From Thiopseudomonas sp964394445 (GTDB taxonomy: Bacteria > Pseudomonadota > Gammaproteobacteria > Pseudomonadales > Pseudomonadaceae), in contig CAYMXO010000001.1 in the NCBI GenBank assembly GCA_964394445.1, positions 118,575 through 182,574 of the forward strand: a stretch of 64,000 nucleotides of DNA, written 5' to 3'. Positions within the stretch are counted from its first letter, which is position 1. Each line of letters begins with the position of its first letter. A program made the position numbers and the translations under genes. The notes under the pieces were generated by a model that was given only the letters and a program-made list of their open reading frames with translations, made no database searches and was not told where the DNA came from. Of this stretch, positions 1-8,790 are shown one piece after another.

Positions 1-549
1 CCAGAAAGCAAACCAGCGGGTGAAGCGTGGCATCAGCACATAGGACATCAACACCATCAGTACCCCGGTAATCAGCAGGGTTCTCAACAACAGCGGAACC
101 GACTCCAGCAATCCGCCGAACAGCAGAAAAATCAGTGTCACGCTGGGATAAAGCGCCAGCCAGCTGACCAGAGTCATCTTGTGTTTCGGCGGCGGCTGCA
201 CCGGGTTTTGCGAGGGCAAGGTAAACCAGGCCACCATGCCGGAGACAATCTCGGTCTCGGCCGGTGCGGTCAGGATATCCTCGAAGTTTTCCAGGTGTCT
301 GAGCCGCTCGGGCGACTCCTGCCAGCGTTGCAGATCCTGCGGACTGGCAAACTTGAAAACAATGCGGTACTCGGGATCTTCCGGCGAAGACGGTCGCAGC
401 ATGGTACTGCCAAGGTGGCCGGGAAAAGTTGCTGCCGTGTTGGACATGGCAGTACTCAACTGCTCAAAGCGTTCCTCACAGCCCTTTCTGACCCGCCGTG
501 AGACAACGACCGTTACTGCCTGATCATTATCAGTGGTTTCGTGCGTCAC
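1..549 (-). CDS. Antibiotic biosynthesis monooxygenase (ABM) domain membrane protein, 3' end cut by the window edge
   Basis: The reading frame runs from a GTG at 549 to the window edge without a stop, giving 183 residues. An AAGGA ribosome site lies 7 bases before the GTG, and I see no better ATG. The first ~110 residues look like a dimeric ferredoxin-like ABM domain (VVSRRVRKGCEERFE, then PGHLGSTMLRP and YRIVFKFAS). The remainder has two hydrophobic segments (WLALYPSVTLIFLLF and LLLRTLLITGVLMVLMSY). This ABM plus C-terminal membrane layout is known from COG3224-type proteins of unknown substrate. It lies 43 bases after the amidase on the same strand, so it is probably the third gene of the regulator-amidase unit. 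No enzymatic role can be assigned. Confidence 0.72.
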   Translation of the reverse strand, partial: MTHETTDNDQAVTVVVSRRVRKGCEERFEQLSTAMSNTAATFPGHLGSTMLRPSSPEDPEYRIVFKFASPQDLQRWQESPERLRHLENFEDILTAPAETEIVSGMVAWFTLPSQNPVQPPPKHKMTLVSWLALYPSVTLIFLLFGGLLESVPLLLRTLLITGVLMVLMSYVLMPRFTRWFAFW

Positions 550-592
550 TTTGGTATTCCTTGTTGAAAACAGCTAAAAATCAATACGGGTA

Positions 593-1972
593 TCAGGCCG
601 GCATTTTCGGCAGCGGGCCCAGCACACGTTCAACCGCGCACCCGATGCCAAGCAAACGATGTTCGCTACCGGCTGTGGCTGTCAGCTGTATACCAACCGG
701 TAGCCCCAGACTGTCCAGCCCCACCGGCAGACTCAGTGCGGCCAGTCCCATCAGGTTGGCCATGGCCGGATTGCGCAACGCCAGCATGTTGTAGCGCCGG
801 TATGTGTCCAGGTCTTCAAGTTCGACAACCGTGGGTGCAGTAATTGGCAGGGTTGGATGGGCCCAGACGTCAACATGCTGCAACAGTTGCGCGGCATTGG
901 CTGCCGCCGTGGCAACAGCTTCCTTGCGTTGTAAATATTCCCGGGCACTGACGGCACCACCATCCTCGATCCGGCTGCGTACCACCGGGTCGAGCAAGGC
1001 CAGGCGTTCAGGCATACGGGACGACAAGAAGGCTGCCAGCTCCGCCACACTCAGCCCTCCCTGCTGGAAAAGCGCAAACATGGCATCACAGTCAGGCACC
1101 CGCACCGGAATCAGCACAGCACCAGCCGCTTCCAGCCGGCCAAGAGCCTGCTCAACACAGTTGACCAGATCAGCCGGCGCATCTTCCCAGAAAAAATTTT
1201 CCACCACGCCAATACGCAAGCCACGGCAGTCTGCCCGATCGGGTATTTGTACTTCGGCACCGTGCAGCCGCGACTCAATGGCAGCATAGGCAAAAGCGGC
1301 GTCGACCGCGCTGCGCGTAAGAATGCCCGGGCTGTCCAGCGATGTGGACAGAGGCACTATCTGTTGTGTCGGCCAGTGCCCACCAGACGGCTTGAAACCA
1401 ACCGTGCCGGTCATTGCCGCCGGAATACGCACTGAACCGCCGGTGTCAGTCCCCATGGCCAGCAACGCACTTCCCTGGCACAGTGACACCCCGGCACCTG
1501 AACTGGAACCGCCCGGCACCCGGTGGACATCAGGGCTCCAGGGGTTGCGTGGCGTACCCCAGTGAGCATTGGTGCCGATACCGCCCAGGGCAAATTCAAC
1601 CGTATGGGTTTTACCGGTAACCAGCGCCAGCTGTCCTGCCAGGGACTGAACCAACGGGCCGGCAACTTGCCACTCTGGCCCAAGATCAGCAGGGGAACCG
1701 GCAAAAGTCGGCATTCCCGGCACAGCGTACATGTCCTTCACCGAGACCGGAATTCCTGCCAGTGGCCCCGGGTCATAGCCCAGCGCCAACAAACCGTCCA
1801 CATGACGGGCTGCTTCCAATGCCCGCGTACCGTTCCAGGTTTTGTATGCGTTCAACCCGGGTTCACTGGCCGCATAATTAGCAGCACAGGCTTCCATCAG
1901 TGACTCGGCAGAAACTTCCAGCGCCCGCAGCTTGCGTGTCAGCTGCTCTAGACTGCAGTCCAGAATATTCAT
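593..1972 (-). CDS. Amidase-signature family hydrolase
   Basis: A 459-residue cytoplasmic enzyme of the amidase signature family, which hydrolyses C-N bonds of amides through a Ser-cisSer-Lys triad. All three residues are visible: Lys79 in SVKD, Ser156 in the GGSSSGAG loop, and the nucleophile Ser180 in TDTGGSVRIPA, with the usual 24-residue spacing between the two serines. Length is normal for the family. The C-terminal half has no extra domain, so this is not clearly GatA, and no gatB or gatC is adjacent. It follows the sigma54 activator gene by 37 bases and precedes the ABM gene, suggesting co-transcription. A role in breaking down an aromatic or aliphatic amide is inferred from these neighbours only; the substrate is unknown. 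Confidence 0.9.
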   Translation of the reverse strand: MNILDCSLEQLTRKLRALEVSAESLMEACAANYAASEPGLNAYKTWNGTRALEAARHVDGLLALGYDPGPLAGIPVSVKDMYAVPGMPTFAGSPADLGPEWQVAGPLVQSLAGQLALVTGKTHTVEFALGGIGTNAHWGTPRNPWSPDVHRVPGGSSSGAGVSLCQGSALLAMGTDTGGSVRIPAAMTGTVGFKPSGGHWPTQQIVPLSTSLDSPGILTRSAVDAAFAYAAIESRLHGAEVQIPDRADCRGLRIGVVENFFWEDAPADLVNCVEQALGRLEAAGAVLIPVRVPDCDAMFALFQQGGLSVAELAAFLSSRMPERLALLDPVVRSRIEDGGAVSAREYLQRKEAVATAAANAAQLLQHVDVWAHPTLPITAPTVVELEDLDTYRRYNMLALRNPAMANLMGLAALSLPVGLDSLGLPVGIQLTATAGSEHRLLGIGCAVERVLGPLPKMPA

Positions 1973-2009
1973 TGAAACCTCCTCAGGCCGGATTTGTAGC
2001 AGATAACAG

Positions 2010-3707
2010 TCATTCTTCTTCGCTGACCCGCTTTAATCGATATGCCAGTGCCGGGCGTGTCAGCCCCAGAAGACGTGCCGCAGCTGCGATATTGCCATCA
2101 GCCTTGGCCATGGCCTGATTGATCAGGGCCTTCTCCAGCTTGTTCAGGCAAATGCCGTCATCCAGTATGCTTTCAGCCAGTTTATTCAGGGCAAGCGACC
2201 CCACATCGACTTCTTCCAGCATGCCTGAAACCTGGTTGAGGGTTCGCAGGCTGGAATTACTGCCTGGCAGCTCGTTCCAGCTGCCATTGAACAATGTCAG
2301 CTCAGTAATATAGTTGTTATTGTCAGTTAGAATAATGCCCCGTTCCACGGCATTTTCCAGCTCACGGATGTTGCCCGGCCAGTCATGTCCATGCATGGCA
2401 GCCATGGCACGGTCGGTAAAACCAAGCGTGACCTTGTGATAGCGGGTTTCAAAACGCTTGCGGAAGTATTCAGCCAGCAGGCCAATATCGTTTTTACGCT
2501 CACGCAGCGGTGGCAACAGCACCATGTAAGCGTTAATCCGGTAAAACAGATCCTTGCGGAAACGCCCTTCATTGACTGCTTGCCCAAGATCTTCGTTGGT
2601 GGCGGCGACAATCCTTACGTCCACTTCGCGGGTTTGCTGGTCACCCACCCGTTCCAGCTCACCCTCCTGGATCACACGCAACAAGGCTGCCTGGGCACGT
2701 GGCGACAACTCCACCACTTCGTCCAGAAAGATGGTGCCACCATGAGACCGTTCGAAACGTCCAAGGCGCGACTGAGCAGCGCCAGTAAAGGCTCCCCTCT
2801 CTACTCCAAACAGCTCTGACTCAATCAGCTCGGCCGGAATAGCAGCACAGTTAACCGCGACAAAGGGGCCGTTTTTTCGCGGGCTCAGGTCATGGATGCG
2901 CCTTGCCAGCATCTCTTTGCCGGTACCGGTTTCGCCAATCAGCAGCATCGTAACTTCGGAAGCAGCGCCCCGGTCAATCATTTGTACTGCATGGGTAAAC
3001 GATGGCGCCTCGCCAAGAGCTCCCAGCCGGCTCTCGGAATAGCCAAGGCTTTGCTCAAGATCTGCAATCCGTGACTGCAACTCGTAAAGCTCATCAATCA
3101 ATGGCGCAGCACGAAAATGCTGGCTAAATTCTTCATGATCAGGCCACTCACTCGCCAGCTTGCCCACAATCATGCATTGCTGGTCGCCCTGACCACAGCA
3201 ACTGACCTCACGGTACTGTACTTCCTGACCAATAAAGTGACTGGTATAAGCGCAAGCGTAGCCCAACAGCACCCAACAAGCTGGCTCTTCAAGCTGGCCC
3301 AGAGTGGTTCGGCAAATTTCCACTTCCCAGGAGTCAACCCATTCAAACTCGGCATAAAAATCACTGGTATCAGCATTCCAGCGTAATTCTCGCGGAATCA
3401 CTTTAACCATGCCGCGCAGGTGATGTAGTTGCGGGCCCAGTAAAAAAAGCTGATCCCAAGTCGCATCCGGCTCCAACTTGCGTGCCAGCGCTGCATCTGA
3501 CAGACCCATGTGATAGCCCAGACGCATGAAGAAGCTCTTTCCCCGCTCCATGCCCATGGTGTCAATGATTTCGCTACGAAAAGCGGCCAGCCCGCCGAGA
3601 CTCATCAATACGGTACGCTGCTCCGCCAGCCAGACTTTGCCCTCTTCCGGCTGAAAACGAAGCTTTTTTAATAAATGTTTGAAATCCAGAAACTCGAGAT
3701 TCGCCAC
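2010..3707 (-). CDS. XylR/DmpR-type sigma54-dependent transcriptional activator
   Basis: A 565-residue activator with three parts. Residues ~10-200 match the XylR_N plus V4R effector-sensing region, with the cysteine cluster at 170, 171 and 178 (SCCGQGDQQC). Residues ~225-460 are the AAA+ domain: Walker A GETGTGK at 258-264, the sigma54-contacting GAFTGA loop at 305-310 and Walker B GGTIFLDE at 323-330. Residues ~535-562 form a Fis-type helix-turn-helix. In XylR, DmpR and relatives the N-terminal domain binds aromatic compounds directly and releases repression of the ATPase. The sensor domain is full, so effector control is expected. Its downstream genes are the amidase and ABM genes; the outer-membrane protein gene lies upstream on the same strand. 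I found no good -24/-12 promoter in the adjacent gaps, so its target may be outside the window. Confidence 0.92.
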   Translation of the reverse strand: MANLEFLDFKHLLKKLRFQPEEGKVWLAEQRTVLMSLGGLAAFRSEIIDTMGMERGKSFFMRLGYHMGLSDAALARKLEPDATWDQLFLLGPQLHHLRGMVKVIPRELRWNADTSDFYAEFEWVDSWEVEICRTTLGQLEEPACWVLLGYACAYTSHFIGQEVQYREVSCCGQGDQQCMIVGKLASEWPDHEEFSQHFRAAPLIDELYELQSRIADLEQSLGYSESRLGALGEAPSFTHAVQMIDRGAASEVTMLLIGETGTGKEMLARRIHDLSPRKNGPFVAVNCAAIPAELIESELFGVERGAFTGAAQSRLGRFERSHGGTIFLDEVVELSPRAQAALLRVIQEGELERVGDQQTREVDVRIVAATNEDLGQAVNEGRFRKDLFYRINAYMVLLPPLRERKNDIGLLAEYFRKRFETRYHKVTLGFTDRAMAAMHGHDWPGNIRELENAVERGIILTDNNNYITELTLFNGSWNELPGSNSSLRTLNQVSGMLEEVDVGSLALNKLAESILDDGICLNKLEKALINQAMAKADGNIAAAARLLGLTRPALAYRLKRVSEEE

Positions 3708-3972
3708 GACAGCACGACCTTAAAGAGATATTCACAAAATTTGCAGCTTGCTTAGCCAACGTCACCGCCTAGCCATCTGATGAAGACCGATGGGGCTGGC
3801 AAGCACGTCATGGCAGCACAAGAACAAACCGTTTTCGCCCTTGCGCCAACGGTATTTGTCACCCACTGTATGACAGATTGCCTGCCGGCGTTAGCCGGCC
3901 ATTAGCCTTCATACGTAGACATTGGCACTATGGTCAAATGTCTGGATACCTGAAACCGGTATCGGTGAACAA

Positions 3973-3993
3973 ACAGGGGGGCAAGCCCCCTGT
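3973..3993 (-). terminator. Hairpin downstream of the outer-membrane protein gene
   Basis: Perfect 8-bp stem ACAGGGGG / CCCCCTGT with a 5-base loop, 14 bases past the stop of the minus-strand gene ending at 4007. The trailing T-run is weak, so termination is inferred from position and stem strength. A second hairpin (GCCGGC GTTA GCCGGC, 3884-3899) follows in the same gap before the sigma54 activator. Confidence 0.6.
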
Positions 3994-4006
3994 CACACGT
4001 GGTGGG

Positions 4007-4942
4007 TTAAAACGGAGTAACCAGTTTAAACATAACCTTGTCACCGCCAAAGCGGTTACGCACCTTGGTTTCGTGATTCCATTGTGCGCTGATCATCATG
4101 CCTGCATTGGTCGTGTAGCTGACAGTCGGCCCATAGGCAAACACTTGTCCCTTGCGACCACTGGACCATGGACCGGCAGCCGATGATAGTTTGTGACCAT
4201 CAACTTTGTCGTTGGTAGTTTGCTTCAGATAGTAGCCGGATACGCCAATACCCCACTGGCCGATATGTTTACCCAGCAGGTAGTCCATATGGAATTCCTG
4301 GCCGGATTTATAATCAAGCTTTTTCGATGCAGGGTCAGGCCGGAAATCCTTGTTTTTAGTCTTGATGTTGTACATGAACTTGGCCGAGGCTTCCCAGCCG
4401 CCACTGTTCAGCCAGGTTGCTGCCACCAGTGGCTCAAAGCTCCAGTAGTTGGTTCCAATACTGCGCCGAGGATCCCGGGAATCATAGTCTCCAGTAGGCA
4501 GGTTGATATCAAGACCGGCCAGCCAGTGCAAATTTCCACTATGCCAGCCCAGCACAAAGGGGCTAAAGGTAATATCACCCATGGCAGTGCGCGACTTCGA
4601 ACCACCCATATCCAGCTTTTGGTGCACAACTGGCACGATTACGTGCCAGGCATAGTCACCTCCCAAAATCTTTTTGTCAGTGACACCAACATAACGCTGT
4701 GCGGTAAACCAGGCGTTCACCTTGGCTCCCTTGACCTTCTTGCCGCTACCGTCACGCAGCTTGCCGCCGTAATGGCCAGTGTAGTTGATGAAATAGTCAC
4801 CCGCTGGTGGCAATGCGCCAGCCATCCAGGTTTCAGCGCCGTTGGGGTACTGGTCACCACCCTCCTTTGCCAACACCATGCCCGAAGCTGTCAGCCCGAT
4901 AACAGCACAGCCCACCAAAGACTTCATATAACGTTTTGTCAT
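4007..4942 (-). CDS. Outer-membrane beta-barrel protein of the phenol/meta-pathway transporter family (COG4313-like)
   Basis: A 311-residue protein with a signal peptide (positive MTKRYMK, then a hydrophobic stretch to about residue 25, cleaved near VLA-KEG). The mature chain is rich in alternating aromatic and polar strands, for example GDYFINYTGHYGGKLRDGSG and ISAQWNHETKVRNRF, and it ends in phenylalanine (VMFKLVTPF) as is usual for outer-membrane barrels. The pattern fits the MetA-pathway of phenol degradation / SphA-like family, thought to carry hydrophobic aromatic compounds across the outer membrane. A GGAG ribosome site precedes the ATG, and a TATACT box at 4986-4991 may be its -10. 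It sits upstream of a XylR-like activator, consistent with a shared aromatic-compound theme; the substrate is unknown. Confidence 0.82.
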   Translation of the reverse strand: MTKRYMKSLVGCAVIGLTASGMVLAKEGGDQYPNGAETWMAGALPPAGDYFINYTGHYGGKLRDGSGKKVKGAKVNAWFTAQRYVGVTDKKILGGDYAWHVIVPVVHQKLDMGGSKSRTAMGDITFSPFVLGWHSGNLHWLAGLDINLPTGDYDSRDPRRSIGTNYWSFEPLVAATWLNSGGWEASAKFMYNIKTKNKDFRPDPASKKLDYKSGQEFHMDYLLGKHIGQWGIGVSGYYLKQTTNDKVDGHKLSSAAGPWSSGRKGQVFAYGPTVSYTTNAGMMISAQWNHETKVRNRFGGDKVMFKLVTPF

Positions 4943-5347
4943 GTCTCTACTCCAGATTTTTCATCTTTTATTGTTGTTGTCCGGCAGTATAGTTTTCTGC
5001 CTGTCTGGGTAACGATTGCACCAACAAAAAGCCCGGTGCACAAACCGCCCCGGGCAATGGGTCAGCAAGTTGTATACCGAACTGTCCAAACAAGGTAAAG
5101 AGGCGACTAAAGTCGGCAACCGGTGACCAGTTAGACGTGCTTTAAGGGCAAATTCCGCTTTGTAACCCGGATCCGGGTTGTGGTGATAAAGAGAAGCATC
5201 AGCAAATAATCAGGCTTGCAGCAAAAATGAATCAAATGCTTAATGCATGGCCTGGCAAATCATACTGAACAGCAGGGAGCCGAAAGCCGCACATCACGGA
5301 CTGGTGTGGCGGCCAAAGCGGAACTGGGCTGTTTGTTTAGCAGCAGC
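4943..5347. other. Intergenic region between the outer-membrane protein gene and the NlpC/P60 gene
   Basis: No gene is supported here. It holds the promoter side of the outer-membrane protein gene (TATACT, 4986-4991, minus strand), a terminator at 5026-5055, and a perfect 16-bp palindrome AACCCGGATCCGGGTT at 5164-5179 whose role is unknown. Confidence 0.6.
5026..5055 (-). terminator. Rho-independent terminator after the zapE-NlpC/P60 unit
   Basis: On the minus strand a GCCCGG / CCGGGC stem is followed directly by five T residues. It lies about 290 bases past the stop of the NlpC/P60 gene and just before the next minus-strand promoter, so it separates the two units. Confidence 0.7.
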
Positions 5348-5926
5348 TTACAAGACAACCAGCTGTTGCTCGGGAAGATAGCGTTTGGCCTGCAGGTAGG
5401 CCTTGCTCCAGTAAGGACTGTTCAAGCTGTCAATACGCACCCTGCCCCCGGTCGACGGAGCATGCACAAAGCGATCGTCACCGACATAGATACCGGCGTG
5501 GTTAACGTTGCGTGCGCCGTTGGTGGCAAAAAACACGATATCACCGGTGCGCAAACGGCCACGCTCGATCACCGGTGCATTGACCTTGATCATCTCGCTC
5601 GTGCTGCGCGGCAACTTGATGTTCATCGAATGGTTGAACACATAGCCAATAAGACCGCTGCAGTCGAAACCGGTTTGCGGTGAACTGCCGCCCCAGCGAT
5701 AAGGTGTGCCGATCTGGGCCATGGCGCGCAACAAGACGTCATCGGCCATTTGCGAGCGGCTGATCAGCCTGTCCATTTCATCTTCCACGGCCGGTGCTAC
5801 GGGCGCTACCAGCTGCTGTGGCTGATGTTTTCCTGCTGAAAACTGACTGTCCGCCTGTTGCTGTGAAGCACAGGCAGCCGTCAGCAACAGCGTAGATATG
5901 ATTGAAATGCGTCCTGACCAATGCAT
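5348..5926 (-). CDS. NlpC/P60 family murein hydrolase lipoprotein
   Basis: A 192-residue predicted lipoprotein: a short signal peptide ends in the lipobox LTAAC with the lipidated Cys19. After a ~45-residue linker comes an NlpC/P60 domain (residues ~63-185) with catalytic Cys89 in GFDCSGL, His143 in NVNHAGIYVG and polar His155. The family cleaves peptide cross-links of peptidoglycan (DL-endopeptidase, as in Spr/MepS and NlpC). The length matches small NlpC-type lipoproteins. It lies 15 bases after zapE on the same strand, so the two are probably co-transcribed, linking a wall hydrolase with a division factor. The precise peptide bond cut cannot be read from the sequence. Confidence 0.9.
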   Translation of the reverse strand: MHWSGRISIISTLLLTAACASQQQADSQFSAGKHQPQQLVAPVAPAVEDEMDRLISRSQMADDVLLRAMAQIGTPYRWGGSSPQTGFDCSGLIGYVFNHSMNIKLPRSTSEMIKVNAPVIERGRLRTGDIVFFATNGARNVNHAGIYVGDDRFVHAPSTGGRVRIDSLNSPYWSKAYLQAKRYLPEQQLVVL

Positions 5927-5941
5927 AGTCTTGTCTTCTTT

Positions 5942-7090
5942 TTATCGTGATACAAACGGCCTGGCAAAGTTGTCATGCTGCATTGCCAACAGCCGGCTAT
6001 ATGTCCTGCGAAAGGCAAATGACAAATAACCCTGTGTATAAAGTTCGTTCAAAGGCACTTGCGCCTCAATATGAACCGGAACTTTACCTTCATAGCACTC
6101 ATCAATCAAGGCAATGAAACGCCGCACTGCATCATCATTGGGGGCCAGTGCAGGCAATACCCTGTCACCCGCCAACACCCGGCTGGCGGCATCTTCAGTG
6201 CCACGAGCGATTTTTGCCGTTTGTTGCTCACCACTCAATGGTGGCACTGCACCCAACAGCAAAATATCAAATCTGTGACACAGTTCGATATAGTCCTCGG
6301 CGGAAAAGGGCTGTCCACATAGCGGGTCAAAGTCACACCAGAGCACCCGCCCCGCCTGTCCCCTTGCCTGCAGGCTGCGGTTGTTCAGTTGTATCGCACC
6401 TGCACGTCCTGCAACGCCGGTTATTTGTTCAAACACGCGCGGTAGCAACTCCGGCTGCCCGGGCGGACAGTGCAAATAACGCGGCAGCTCCGTTATCGAT
6501 TGCAGACCATGCAAGCGGTGATCTTGCTGGCCATCAACAGCCACGACCTGCATATGTTGCTTGATGGCGGCGATCGCCGGCAGTAACCGTTCGCGGTTAA
6601 AACCGTCAGGGTAAAGCTCGTCCGGTGGCTGGTTGGATGTCATGAAGATTGCCAGCCCCCGCTTGAACAGTGCCTGCATCAGGGGTCCAAGCAGCATGGC
6701 ATCGGCAATATCACTGATAAAGAACTCGTCGAAACACAACACCCTGATATCGGCTGTCAGCTCGTCGGCGATCCGTTCCAGCGGCGCTGCCGTGCCGGTA
6801 AGCTGGTGTAAACGCCGGTGCAAATCACGCATGAAATGATGAAAATGCTGCCTGCGCCCTGCCACCGGCAAGCTCGCATAGAAATTATCCATCAGCCAGG
6901 TTTTTCCACGCCCGACCGGCCCCCACAGATAAATTCCGCTACCGGCATGGCGACCGTCACACAACGCCTGGTAACTGGCTTGCAACCGTTCTACGGCATG
7001 CTGCTGCGCCGGATCTCCCACAAAGCCCTGCTCAAGCGCCTGCGCATACCACTGTCGGGGGGACTTGTTGTATTTTGCATTACCACTCAT
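5942..7090 (-). CDS. zapE: Cell division protein ZapE (AFG1-like ATPase)
   Basis: A 382-residue P-loop ATPase of the AFG1/ZapE family. Walker A GPVGRGKT is at 57-64 and Walker B VLCFDEFF has Asp121-Glu122; the TSNQPPDELY sensor segment and the C-terminal FRRTYSRL motif also match ZapE. In E. coli ZapE acts at the Z-ring late in division and under low oxygen. I chose the ATG at 7090. An in-frame TTG 36 bases upstream also exists, but the 7090 start agrees with the family N-terminus. The downstream NlpC/P60 lipoprotein probably shares its transcript, and trpB is divergent. Confidence 0.92.
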   Translation of the reverse strand: MSGNAKYNKSPRQWYAQALEQGFVGDPAQQHAVERLQASYQALCDGRHAGSGIYLWGPVGRGKTWLMDNFYASLPVAGRRQHFHHFMRDLHRRLHQLTGTAAPLERIADELTADIRVLCFDEFFISDIADAMLLGPLMQALFKRGLAIFMTSNQPPDELYPDGFNRERLLPAIAAIKQHMQVVAVDGQQDHRLHGLQSITELPRYLHCPPGQPELLPRVFEQITGVAGRAGAIQLNNRSLQARGQAGRVLWCDFDPLCGQPFSAEDYIELCHRFDILLLGAVPPLSGEQQTAKIARGTEDAASRVLAGDRVLPALAPNDDAVRRFIALIDECYEGKVPVHIEAQVPLNELYTQGYLSFAFRRTYSRLLAMQHDNFARPFVSR

Positions 7091-7373
7091 GCCTGCTACC
7101 TGTATCCTTGTTAAACAAACGCACAACCCGTCCCGCGCTGCGCTCCAATAAAATTTAAACCCGCATCTGCTGAACGGTATTCCATGTTAGATCAGGTTCC
7201 GGCAACACAGCGGAAGGTCGACTTTATTCTTTAGTTGTGCAGCCCGCAAACCGCTGCAATTTCCTGCAAATTAAAATACACTCTGATGCCGCACGGGGCT
7301 GCAATGATTTCCGCTACCGGTCATGAAGCCGGGCAGCACCCCCGTTTTCCCAGCAGTTGCCAGCGAGACGATA

Positions 7374-8579
7374 ATGAACAGCACAACCAGCTTTGCTGCC
7401 ATGCCAGATGAACAAGGTTATTTCGGTAACTATGGCGGCCAGTATGTACCCCCTGAACTCAAGCAGGTGATGGATGACATCAACCACGCTTATGAAGAAA
7501 TTCGGCAAACTGCCGAGTTTCAACAGGAGCTTGCCGGCCTGTTTGCCGATTATGTCGGTCGCCCGAGCCCGATTTTTCATGCCAGGCGCCTGTCCGAACA
7601 GTTGGGCGGTGCACAGATTCTGCTCAAGCGCGAAGACCTGAACCACACGGGCGCGCACAAGATCAACCACTGCCTGGGTGAAGCACTGCTGGCCAAGCAT
7701 ATGGGCAAAAAGAAGGTGATCGCTGAAACCGGTGCCGGCCAGCATGGCGTGGCCCTGGCAACTGCCTGCGCACTGGTAGGTATTCCCTGCGAAATTCACA
7801 TGGGCCAGGTGGATATCGAAAAAGAACACCCCAACGTGGTCAAGATGAAAATTCTTGGCTGTGACCTGGTGCCTGTCACCCGTGGCACGGCCACCCTGAA
7901 AGATGCGGTAGACAGCGCCTTTGAGGAATACCTGAAAAACCCGCAAGACTATATCTATGCCATCGGCTCGGTGGTCGGCCCGCACCCGTTCCCGAAAATG
8001 GTGCGTGATTTTCAGTCCATCATTGGCAACGAAGCTCGTGAGCAGTGCCTGAACAAATACAAGCGGCTACCTGACTTGATAACTGCCTGTGTCGGCGGTG
8101 GCTCCAACGCCATCGGCATGTTCACTGCTTTCCTCAATGACAGCCAGGTCAAACTGGTCGGCGTTGAGCCCGCTGGCGAGGGACTAAATACCGATCGCCA
8201 TGCCGCCACCCTGACCATGGGCAAGCCCGGCGTGATTCATGGCATGGCCTGCTATGTGCTGGCAGATGAAGAGGGTAATCCGGATCCGGTGCATTCGATT
8301 GCTTCCGGTCTGGACTACCCGGGCATTGGCCCGCAACACAGCTATCTGAAGGATCTGGGCCGGGTTCAGTACGACAGTGTGACGGACAAAGAGACACTGG
8401 ATGCCTTTATGCGCCTGTCCCGAGTCGAAGGCATCATTCCGGCACTGGAAAGCGCCCATGCCGTGGCCTGGGCAATCCGCACTGCCCCTACCCTGCAGCC
8501 GCACCAGCAGATTCTGGTCAACCTGTCCGGACGGGGCGACAAGGATGTGGATTACGTTGCCGGCCTGCTGGGGCTTTGA
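7374..8579 (+). CDS. trpB: Stand-alone tryptophan synthase beta chain
   Basis: A 401-residue PLP enzyme that joins serine and indole to make tryptophan. The PLP lysine is Lys96 in HTGAHKINH; AETGAGQHG carries the catalytic Glu; the phosphate-binding GGGSNAIG and the C-terminal SGRGDKD are intact. Residues that are usually Asn-Asn after HKI read Asn-His here, and the VVGPHPFPKMVRDFQ segment differs from the common AGPHP form. I chose the ATG at 7374; an in-frame ATG at 7323 would add 17 residues but has no ribosome site. There is no trpA or other trp gene nearby, so this could be a second, dispersed copy or the only one with trpA elsewhere. A weak TACACT -10-like box lies upstream near 7290. 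Confidence 0.9.
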   Translation: MNSTTSFAAMPDEQGYFGNYGGQYVPPELKQVMDDINHAYEEIRQTAEFQQELAGLFADYVGRPSPIFHARRLSEQLGGAQILLKREDLNHTGAHKINHCLGEALLAKHMGKKKVIAETGAGQHGVALATACALVGIPCEIHMGQVDIEKEHPNVVKMKILGCDLVPVTRGTATLKDAVDSAFEEYLKNPQDYIYAIGSVVGPHPFPKMVRDFQSIIGNEAREQCLNKYKRLPDLITACVGGGSNAIGMFTAFLNDSQVKLVGVEPAGEGLNTDRHAATLTMGKPGVIHGMACYVLADEEGNPDPVHSIASGLDYPGIGPQHSYLKDLGRVQYDSVTDKETLDAFMRLSRVEGIIPALESAHAVAWAIRTAPTLQPHQQILVNLSGRGDKDVDYVAGLLGL

Positions 8580-8594
8580 TGATTTTTACCGCGG

Positions 8595-8609
8595 CGGCCG
8601 GACCGGCCG
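8595..8609 (+). terminator. GC-rich hairpin after trpB
   Basis: CGGCCGG-A-CCGGCCG lies 16 bases past the trpB stop. The stem is strong but no T-run follows, so it may be a weak terminator or a transcript-stabilising hairpin. Confidence 0.4.
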
Positions 8610-8660
8610 TGACGCTCCCTCAGCGGTGCAATGGTATCGCGGTGATCGGGGCGTGCTTTT

Positions 8661-8764
8661 GTAGGAACGAATTTATTCGCGACAGGGAATTCTGCCAGAT
8701 TCCGCTGCTGCGGTTTGCTTCCACGGTCCGGATCAGCTCCGGTCGCGGCTAAAGCCGTTCCTGC
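8661..8764. repeat. REP doublet in inverted orientation (REPIN-like)
   Basis: Two REP-like units face each other: GTAGGAACGAATTTATTCGCGAC (8661-8683), itself hyphen-palindromic around CGAATTTATTCG, and its inverted relative GTCGCGGCTAAAGCCGTTCCTGC (8742-8764). The shared ends (GTAGGAAC / GTTCCTGC and CGCGAC / GTCGCG) and the variable palindromic centre fit Pseudomonas REP elements. A pair of this kind is normally mobilised by a RAYT transposase encoded elsewhere. It lies between the convergent ends of trpB and the Tag-like gene. Confidence 0.75.
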
Positions 8765-8790
8765 ACATAGGGTGCCCTGGGGTTGCGCGA

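Noticed and set aside
3743..3759. Sigma54-like TTGGCTAAGCAAGCTGC upstream of the XylR-like activator gene
   Set aside because: GG and GC are 11 bases apart instead of 10, so it does not fit a -24/-12 promoter.
5243..5683. Plus-strand open frame over the NlpC/P60 gene
   Set aside because: Antisense to a clear lipoprotein gene; no motif of its own.
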